The position numbers were made by a program, and so were the translations under genes. This document shows, in pieces, positions 53,079-61,800 of a stretch of DNA of 64,000 nt. The notes beneath the pieces were generated by a model, which saw nothing but the letters and a program-made list of their open reading frames with translations, was not told where the DNA came from and did no database searches. The stretch comes from Pyropia yezoensis (Eukaryota > Rhodophyta > Bangiophyceae > Bangiales > Bangiaceae), in assembly GCA_009829735.1 (NCBI GenBank), contig CM020619.1, forward strand, positions 1,866,590 through 1,930,589, read 5' to 3'. Each line of letters begins with the position of its first letter. Within the stretch, counting starts at the first letter, position 1.

Positions 53079-55847
53079 CTCCGCCGCAGGGAATAGGCGT
53101 AGCTTAGAAGTCTTCTTCCTCTGGGACAACCGGTTCCTTGCACAAGAAATACAAGCCTCCAGGCACTTATGGACGTCACTGGCCATGGTTTCCCAGTAAT
53201 AATGTCGTCTCATGGAAGCATACATCCGATTGATACCAGGATGTCCGGCCTGGGGAGACGAGTGCTCCAGGCGTAGGATGTCAGCTCGTAGACTTCGGGG
53301 TACGTAAACTTGAGTTGCCCCATCGAAGGGTGACACCCGTACCAGGAGTCCGTCTGTAGACTCGGAGAAGCGACTGTTCCGGTTCAGGTCCATTTGGTGG
53401 CGAAGCTCCAAGCATTGAGGGTCCGTCAATTGTGCCTCCAGCATCCGGTGAATGGTTACCGGTTGATGAGCGTCAGGTGTCTCGTACAGGGGAGCGTGCC
53501 AGCCACGTCCGACATTCGGGAGGATAAAGCAAGGTATTTCCTCCGGGATAGGACCGGTATCGGCTGCGGGGGTCTCCAGCCTGGACATGGTGTCGGCGCA
53601 GTGGTGCTCCCTCCCTGCTCTGGTGCACACCTTGTACTTGAACTCCGAAAGGCGTAGGCGCCACCGGGCGACCCTTCCTTGACTGCTGTCCATGCATAGC
53701 AGCCACCTTAGACTGGCGTGGTCCGTCCGGATGAGGAACTCTTGTCCTTCAAGATATGGACGTAACAGGAAGCAAGCCCAGACGACCGCCAAGCACTCGC
53801 GCTCGGTCGTGGAATAGTTCTTCTCGGCTGGAGACAAGACGCGACTGTAGTAGCCTATCGGGAGGAAGTGCCCATCAGGTTGCTGCTGGAGTAGTGAGCA
53901 CCCCACCTGGACGCCACAGGCATCAGTCTCCAGAACAAACTGGCCCTCCCGCTTGGGTAACGCCAGTACTGGAGTGGTGGTCAGGCGCTTCTTGAGCTCT
54001 TCGAAGGCTGCTGTCTGCTTCTCGTCGAACACCGGGAGTTGTGCTGGAAGCTTCTTGCTAGTAAGCTTGGTCAAGGGCCGGGCAATCAGAGCGTAGTCCC
54101 GTACGAACCGGCGGTAGACGTTGCACATACCCAGGAAGCTCTTGAGTTCCGTCTGGGTTTTAGGTTGCCGTGCATGCCGGAGGGCCTTGATGTTCTTCTC
54201 ATTGACTCGGAGCTCCCCCGGACTCAGCACGTGCCCCAGGTACTCCACCTCAGTCTCAAGCAGGTGGCACTTCTCGGCCTTGAGGGTAACTCCAGCCTTG
54301 GACAGGAGGGCCAGGACTTCTCGAAGGTGCTCCAGGTGTTCCGCTGGGGTCTTGGAGAAAACGATGATGTCGTCCAGGTAGACCAAACATGTTCTCCACC
54401 TTAGCCCCGACAGGATGATGTCGATGGCTCTCTGGAAGGTTGCCGGAGCATTAGTGAGACCAAAAGGGAGACGCTTGCACCGGAATAGTCCCATGTGGCA
54501 CGTGAAGGTAGTCTTGTCCTTGTCCTCATCAGCCAGAGGGATCTGCCAGTAACCGGCATTACAATCCAGTGTCGAGAAGAGGGTGGCATCACCAAGAAAG
54601 TCGAGGCAATCATCCATCCGGGGTATCGGGTATACATCCTTGACTGTCATCTCGTTCAGGCGTCTGTAGTCAACGCAGAAACGGAAGTGACCGCCAGGTT
54701 TCGGGACGACTACCACCGGGAAAGCCCACTCGCCATCAGACGGCTCGATAACATCCATCTTGAGCATCTTGTTAACCTGCTTCTCAATCTCATCCCGGCG
54801 ATGAGATCCAGCCCGGTATGGTTGCATGTGCACTGGTTTGGCATCTGGCTTGAGTTGAATCCGGTGTAGGGTGGCGTCCATCTTGCCCAGCTCTCCGGAC
54901 CACAGGTGCCGATATTCCTGGAGAAGCTTCTCCAGTGCCTCCTTCAAGTCGGGAGGGACGTTTTCTTGGTTGACCTTCGGCATCCCGGGCGGTGCTTGTT
55001 CGGGCTTCGGAGTAGTACGGCCAGCCTGCTCTTGTTCCGGAGATACGTCTAAGGCCGTCAAGTTGGATGCCAGCTCTTGTTGCAGGTTGAAGAGGTCTTC
55101 CTTGCTCATGGCGCGGGCGGACCCCCGGTAAGGCTCTGCTGTACCAACTCGAGTGCCCTTGGCGAGGGTTATTGGCTTCCGGCTCACGTTGACGATCAGC
55201 ACCGAGAACGGGGTGTGCCTCTCCACCTTCTTGTGATGTCCGTGGGCTAGGTATAATCGGTGTTTCGCCAGAAATTCCTTGCGTCCGTAGATCAGGCATT
55301 GACCTGCAGTCCGGGTCGTGACTTGAACCTTGGTCTCCGAGCGAGGAGGTAGGAGCACCGGTTTGATGAGGGTCAAGGTAGAGGGTGGGATGCGTTCCTT
55401 CTGGTTCTTGGCCACACGAACCTTGGTGTCTAGGTGCTCCAGCACTGGTGACACAAACCCATGGTTGAACTGCACCTTTCCTTCTCCGGGTAGGATGCTC
55501 TTGACATGCTGCTTCTGGAAGTCCCAGCCTAGGATGAGGGGGACTGATAAGGTCTTGACTACTAGAAAGGGAAAAAGCATTGGTTCATTGTTGACATAGA
55601 TGGCGACGGGAAGACGGCCAAGCGGTCGTAGGGTTTGACCTGATGCGTCTACAATATGGGTTCTGGTAGGCGCTCTCCAGGCATGTCGACGCCAGCCCGG
55701 AGGTAACAGGTTCTCAGTGATGACGCTTGGTCCGGCTCCCGTGTCGACCACCGGCGTAACAGCTTGGGGGAGGCTATCCCCCACACGCATACGAGCATTA
55801 ATCTTGAGGTTTTCCTTACGCAGGACGAGCAAGGTCCCCTTGAACAA
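53079..55847 (-). CDS. pol: Ty3/gypsy Pol, partial (copy B)
   Basis: This covers protease, RT, RNase H and the integrase zinc region, reading identically to copy A as far as I compared, and enters the gap before the integrase core. Confidence 0.9.
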
Positions 55848-55975
55848 ACAGGGTGTCCAGGCGGCTACCGGTTGAGCAGGTAACTGCCGTCCTTTCTCCC
55901 GGCACGCAAGGGGAGAACAGGTAGAAGTACCCTGCCGTTGGAGATTCGGGAAGACACTTGGGGAGAGTGCCTGCC

Positions 55976-57859
55976 CTACTCGTTTCCCGGGTCCGAGGAG
56001 TCCTTAGAGGTTTCGGTCTCCAGGTCAAAGTCCGTAGGAGCTTCCCTTGCCAGAGCCTCCGTGATGCTCTGTAAGGTTGCCACTCGGATGGCATGTACCT
56101 GTGCCTTGTCCATCTTGGAGGGTGCCCGCCGGTCAGCCCAGTTGACCGCCTTTGCAAACACCAATCCTTGACGCTTGAGTTTCTCCTGGAGATCCTTGGG
56201 AATGGTCGGGCACTGGTAGGACATATGATCCTCCTTCTGGCACAGCCAGCAAGACCGGAATCGCTGGTTCCTGATCTGCTTGGGGGCGACCAGGGAAGGT
56301 TGCTCCTTAGAAACGAAGCCGCCCCACTTGTCCCTTGACTCCGTGGGTGAGGCCTCGCCAACTGCGAGTACCGGTACAGGGTTATCACCTCCCTTATACT
56401 TGTCGGGTCCGGGACGAACTCGCGACAACGGCTTGGGAGTTGATACCATAGGAGCCTGGAGGGCCTTGGCTTGCCGGTGCTTGCCCTGGGTGTAGGCCAT
56501 CAACTGCTGGAAGGTATGTTCTTGATGTTCCTGGTTGTAGTTCCCCGCATCCACTTGAAGATATTCAGGAAGCCCCTCCGAGAAGATCATCTTGAGCCTG
56601 TCCTCAGGGTAAACGTTGCCACAAGCATCGCTCATCTCCCGGACACGACGGGCGAACGCCTCTGGAGTCTCTTGTCTCTCCATGGTTGCCCGGTTCAGCC
56701 TACCGACTGCCTTACGCAGGGAGTCCGCGTCTGCGTAGTTGGACAGGAGCCAGTTGACCGCCTCCGGATAACTCGCGACGGTACGTCCAACAATGTGCCC
56801 GGCAGAGTCTGGTAGAACCTGTGCAAACCGCTGTTCCGCTTCTCCGGTCATGAAGTTAATCAGGAGATAGAGAGCCTTGCCCTCGGACACATCGTTGTCA
56901 TTGCATGCCTTGACAAACCGGCGCAGGAAGGCAAAGATAAGCGCCGGTCTCTTCCCGGAAAACTTAGGATGTCCCCCAAAGCTCGGCTGCATTCGCCGGC
57001 TCAGGGATGCCATCTTCTTGGCCATCTTCCGGGTGTAACCTTGGTCTTGGTTCTCCAGCCGGTAGTTACCCCAATACGTGACCTTGTTCAGGGTGGCATC
57101 TCCCACTTGGTGGGCAGGGAAGTCGAACTCGACTAGCCTGCGCCGGGTAGGACCGGGAGATGCATCCCAGTCATATCCCTCCTCAGAGCTGGAGGAACTG
57201 GTCTCGCTGGTGCTAGAGCGACGGCGACGACGCCGACGCCTACGGCTGCTCCGGTTACCGGTCTTGGAGCTCCCCGCCCCATAGGACGCAAGGGGAGGAA
57301 AAGCTTGGCCGGTCCCAGGAGTCGAAGTCTCAGGAAGACCCGTAGAACCAGTCATAGCGGTGCCTCTGGCACTGCCAGTGCCCACAGGAAGAGGTGTATA
57401 CACCCAGCTGCCATATGTGGGTCCAGGAGTAAACACACCAGGGGCTATCCCTGGAGGTTGAAGAGTAGAACCGACAGGAGGGAGACGTCTGCTGCGAGCG
57501 GACTCGAACGCCGTTGACCCCGGGGTGGCTCCCACAGGAGGAACAGCCGGAGGAACGGGAGCAGGCGGTACTTGGCCGCCTGTAGACTCCAGTCCACTAC
57601 CGGATGTCACGCCCAGGTCTGCTTCACCCGTAGGGAGAACGCCGGGTTGGGCACCGTCCCCCGCGGTGACCAGGGATGCGTCAAGGGACGCGGGGTCTAC
57701 CCCTTCGGGCACCGTCGTGCCAGGGAGGGTAGCCATGTTGGTCTCTTGACAGCCACAGTCCAGTTGCCTGCGTGTCCAAAGATCGCAAGACCACAAGAGA
57801 GGGGTTGGAGAGCCAGGAATGGGGTTCCCGTGAACGGGTGCAAATAATTCCCAAACCAC
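55976..57859 (-). CDS. gag: Ty3/gypsy Gag (copy B)
   Basis: The frame of 627 codons is open; the likely true start is the Met about 41 codons in (MATLPGTTVPEG). It has the same parts as copy A: Pro/Thr-rich N-terminal region, Arg/Ser segment, capsid-like core, CCHC knuckle and acidic C-terminus. It looks whole. Confidence 0.9.
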   Translation of the reverse strand: MVWELFAPVHGNPIPGSPTPLLWSCDLWTRRQLDCGCQETNMATLPGTTVPEGVDPASLDASLVTAGDGAQPGVLPTGEADLGVTSGSGLESTGGQVPPAPVPPAVPPVGATPGSTAFESARSRRLPPVGSTLQPPGIAPGVFTPGPTYGSWVYTPLPVGTGSARGTAMTGSTGLPETSTPGTGQAFPPLASYGAGSSKTGNRSSRRRRRRRRRSSTSETSSSSSEEGYDWDASPGPTRRRLVEFDFPAHQVGDATLNKVTYWGNYRLENQDQGYTRKMAKKMASLSRRMQPSFGGHPKFSGKRPALIFAFLRRFVKACNDNDVSEGKALYLLINFMTGEAEQRFAQVLPDSAGHIVGRTVASYPEAVNWLLSNYADADSLRKAVGRLNRATMERQETPEAFARRVREMSDACGNVYPEDRLKMIFSEGLPEYLQVDAGNYNQEHQEHTFQQLMAYTQGKHRQAKALQAPMVSTPKPLSRVRPGPDKYKGGDNPVPVLAVGEASPTESRDKWGGFVSKEQPSLVAPKQIRNQRFRSCWLCQKEDHMSYQCPTIPKDLQEKLKRQGLVFAKAVNWADRRAPSKMDKAQVHAIRVATLQSITEALAREAPTDFDLETETSKDSSDPGNE

Positions 57860-57945
57860 AGAAAAAGACAGAACAGGAACAACGCAACCGCTGCTCCCAA
57901 ATGTCTCTTCTCAAACACTCCATTCCCCTGCTGCTCCACCAAATA

Positions 57946-58516
57946 TGTGGTATAAAACTCAATCCTCTCGGACACGTGTCAATATCCCTCGGGGGAAAGG
58001 GACAGGTAACGCAGAAAGGGGAACTACGAGAATGGTATGCCTGTTGCCTCACGTGCCTGCTCGCAGAGCAAACAGATACGCACGGTAGTGCACACGGGGA
58101 AGAGGAAAGCAAACGCGCAGTTGTCTTTTTCCTGAGGGCGCGGGCCGAAGGCGCCTCGCTGTCCCTCTTAACGTGCATCTGGGGGAACCCCGGCACGTTG
58201 GCCCGGTAGCCCCCCCATAACCCCGAGTGGCCCCGACCCGAGTCTAACCTCGTCAGGTCGGGGGCCACTATCACTACTAATTCTATTCCCACTCACTAAT
58301 CTCACACTCAAATTCTCTCAAATCAAGTCCCTCACAAATATGCAAAAACACATCAGAAATCCCTCTCTCGCGTGTGGATAGCGTAGTCCACCGCATCCCA
58401 GTGCCGGGCACGGGCCACGGCCGCCAACCATCGCCACACGGCGGACGTGTTCTGGCACCTGGTGCCCTCTGGTTGCAGTCCCGGGTCGGCGCCAAGTCGG
58501 GGCCAGGGATGCTACA
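57946..58516 (-). repeat. 5' LTR, 571 bp (copy B)
   Basis: It has TGT/ACA termini and matches the LTR at 43176-43746 except for about one substitution. The PBS lies 4 bp inside (57924-57941) and the duplication ccgag lies outside at 58517-58521. Confidence 0.93.
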
Positions 58517-58521
58517 CCGAG

Positions 58522-58874
58522 GAGCCGAAGACGCCACGCTCCACTTCCAGGGCGCTGGCCGCGCCAAGAAGGGGCCGCTGCCGGTGTGGGCTCGTAATTC
58601 ACGTGAAGACCCCCACGTCGACGGCGCGTGCGCGCGCCCACGCTGTGCGCGCGGGCGAGGGACACTCCGTCTTTCACCGGTGGGGTTCGGCGTGTTTGTG
58701 TGCGGTTCGTGGCGAAGCGGCTCGTTCCCGTCTGCTGCGGGTGCCTGGGGCGCTCTGGTGGCGTCCCGGCGCTGTTTTGCTGCCGTTTCCGTGGAGAAGT
58801 GAAGGCGTCAGCGGTTGTTGCGGGGCGGGGGCGTTGTGCGGGTCTGCGCGTCCCGTCCCGTGTGCGGTAGAGCC
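58522..58874 (+). promoter_or_regulatory. 5' flank of the NLR gene left after retroelement insertion
   Basis: Only 353 bp separate the target-site duplication from the start codon at 58875. The sequence is GC-rich without a clear TATA box. The original promoter probably extended left of the insertion site, so it is now split from this part by the element. The LTR's own transcription points away from the gene. Confidence 0.4.
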
Positions 58875-61800
58875 ATGTCGGCTTCCGCCGCGGCGCCGCC
58901 GCCCAAAGACTATGGACTACCGGCTGCAGGCGATGTCACAGCGTGGGAGAACGTGATGCGGCCGTGCACGGGGGTCCTGCAGCTGTACAAGGGATCTGGG
59001 CTGGCGGGATGCGCGAACTCTCTCCGACGCCGCCCAACGCTCGCGACGGTGAAGGTGTGGGTGCACTGCGGCCTGCACTACAAGCTGGTGCAGCGGCAGG
59101 CCAACGCGGCTTGCACGCCGCCCGTCCCCGGCGACATGCCGCCGGTGGACCGGCCCGACTCCCGCTTTGGCTTCTTTCCCCTGCCGCGGGATGAGCCGGG
59201 GCAAGACCCCTCTGTTTCTGTGGAAGTTTTTTGCGTGGCGCCTGGTGGGGATGTCCGTGGAGTTGACGGTCTGTGGGTGGTGAAGCTGGTCCCGGCCAAT
59301 GCCGCAAGAAAACCACTGTTCTTATGTGCGCAGTCCAAGGCAACTGCGGAGGCATGGGAGCATCAGTTGCGGATGCGCTCGGCCCCGCTGGCGGTGGTTT
59401 GGTCGCGCCACATGGGCATGGGGGAAAACGGCAGCATCGGCGGCGGCGGCGGCATGGGCGCGGCGCGCGGCAGTCCGGATGAGGCGACCCAGCTGTCTGC
59501 GGTGGCAGCCCTGCGTGGCGGCGCGCGGCAAGTGCTTGATAATGACGTTCTGGCCGGCGTTGCGGGCGTGGTGGCAGAGTTGACGCTGCCCAACGCCCAC
59601 AACATTGCTGTTGCAGCTGGTCCGCTGGTGGGGGTGGCCTTTGGTGCGCTCGGATTTGCGCTGAGCGTGTTTGTGGCGGCGCGGTTGGTGTCTGGGGCTG
59701 CCGCTGGTGTGTCAGAGGAGCTGGACCAGTTGTACAGCAAACTTCGGCGACATGTTCTTCCGGCATTCGATCAGTTACCCGACGGTGGAATCGTGGATGT
59801 GGGTGACTTGATCAACATGCTGGGTCGCCTGGTATCTGGCGTGGAGGTGTTGGCGGGGGAGCTGCACCACCTTGTGCGATCGCGCCGGCAGCGCTTCTGG
59901 ATGGCCTGCATGTCTGCTCAACAGGGTTTGGAAGTGGGCGCCGACTTCCAGACCCGTCTTTCCCGCAGCCAGCAGTGCGCCGACGAACTCGTGCAGCTAA
60001 TCCAGGTGGGGCTTCAACGCCAAAGCGCGGGGGCTCCGCTGGCGACGGCGCAGCAGGCGGCGCGAAAGGGCCTCCGGGCGCTGCCGCCCAATGTTTTCAA
60101 CGACTGGGGTGACCCTCAGCTGCCAGCTTCCCAGCTGTACGCCGCCGTTATGATGTCTGACTCGACTACCTGCGCGGCGGTTGGGGCCCACGGAATGGGT
60201 GGGGTTGGCAAGACCACCTCCTGTTTGCTCGTCGCGCACCGGATCGACGCGGAGACGGAAGGGAAGCGTCGGTTCCCACACCGTGTGCACTGGCTGCAGT
60301 TGTCCGAGAGGGCCAGTCAAGCGGACGTCATTCAGCGAGTGTGCGATTTGGCCACCACTTTGTCAGGGAAGCTCGCTGCGGCCCACGAGATGAACGTGGC
60401 TGTCGAGCACCTGCGCGCGGCGGTGCAGGACAAGTCGTGCCTCGTCATTCTCGATGACGTGTGGGAGGACCGGTGGGCAGCCGTGTTTATCGATGCTTTG
60501 CAAACGTCGCCTGGGTCTTGCTTGCTGTTTTCCACACGGCGACAGGATATTGCAACCCGGAGCAAGGTATCGCAGTGTATTTCAGTGAACATCTTGCGTG
60601 GAGCGACCGCGGTTGAGGTGCTCATGAAGCACGCTGAGGCTAACGACAAAGTCTGGGCGGACAAAACGGGCGAGCGTGTGCAACTCGCCGTGGACACATG
60701 TGGTGGATTGGCGCTGGCGTTGGCTGTGGTTGGCTCGCTGCTGCGTGAGGTCGGTTGGGAGTCGGCGGTGGATCGCGTCCGGCGTGAGCGCAACGCCATC
60801 TTCTCTAGGCCCGTGGACGTCCTGGACGTTGTGGAAGAGTCCAAGGGGTCTCTGTGGGCGTCCCTTTCGGCCAGCTATTGGGCACTAGACGCGATTCACC
60901 CGGTGCTGTGGCGCGAGCGGTTTCAGGCTCTCTGCGTGGTGCGCCAACAGGAGCAGCTTCCATTGGCAGCTCTGATGGCGCTATGGGGAGAGAACAAGGA
61001 GGTGGTGAAGGAGATTGCGCAGACCCTGCGGGACCGGTCACTTGTTGTGCTTCATAGCGAAGAGGATGATGCCACCCGTACCCTGTCGATACACGACTTG
61101 GTGGTTGAGTTTCTTGCAGGCCCTCACGTTTTGGACCAAGAACGGCGTGAACAGGTGCACGTCAAGCTGATGACCAAGTATTGCGAGCACAACTGTGTTG
61201 GTGTTGCTGACAGGCCGACGAGTGCTGAATCGACAAGCACGTTCGCGACTGTGCGAGCGCTGTGGGGCCTGCGGCCGGACGGCTTTGTGGAGCGGGCGCT
61301 GCCTCGGCTTCTCTGTGGTGGTGGAGCTGGCGGCCGCGAGGAGCTGTGCGTCCTGCTGTTTGACTGGCGCTTCATCTCTTGGCGAGTGGCGATGGGCGGT
61401 GGCAGTTGCAGCGTCTACCGGATGGACGGTCGTACCTACGTCGAGAACGGCCATGGGGTCAGCGTGGCGGTGCTCGATCTCCTGGCCACGGTGGTTGAAG
61501 GCGCCGTAGCAGTCCGAGGTGTGCCTCTTTCTCTACGTTTGCACCAGGCTGCCTGGGAGATGACGGAGCGGCTTGCGTCGGGGCTGCATGTGGCCGGATG
61601 TGAGGCTGCGTCGCCTCTGCTGGCCTACCTGTGCGCAACTGCGCGATTGTGCCTCGACAAGCCAGCTGTGGCACTGTACGGTGCATCACGCCTGGACCTG
61701 CCTCGTGCTCTTCGGGTTTTTGGCTGCGGTGACGCTGTGGGCGCCCTGTGCCGCGTCTCCAATTCACGCGGACAAGTTTTTCTGTGTTCAGGGGAAGCCA

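Larger units (their letters stand above)
53079..58516 (-). mobile_element. Young Ty3/gypsy chromovirus, copy B (3' part missing at gap)
   Basis: This repeats copy A from the integrase zinc region of pol back through RT, protease, gag, PBS and a complete 5' LTR, at a constant offset of about 5.68 kb. Only a handful of differences are visible over 5 kb. Gag (57859-55976) and the visible part of pol (55847 to the gap) read open. The outer LTR edge is followed by ccgag, matching the duplication at 43171-43175. Copies A and B are therefore most likely two renderings of one insertion, or a tandem formed by LTR recombination. Confidence 0.9.

Noticed and set aside
52493-53179. Open frames crossing the N block
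   Set aside because: They consist of gap characters and carry no information.
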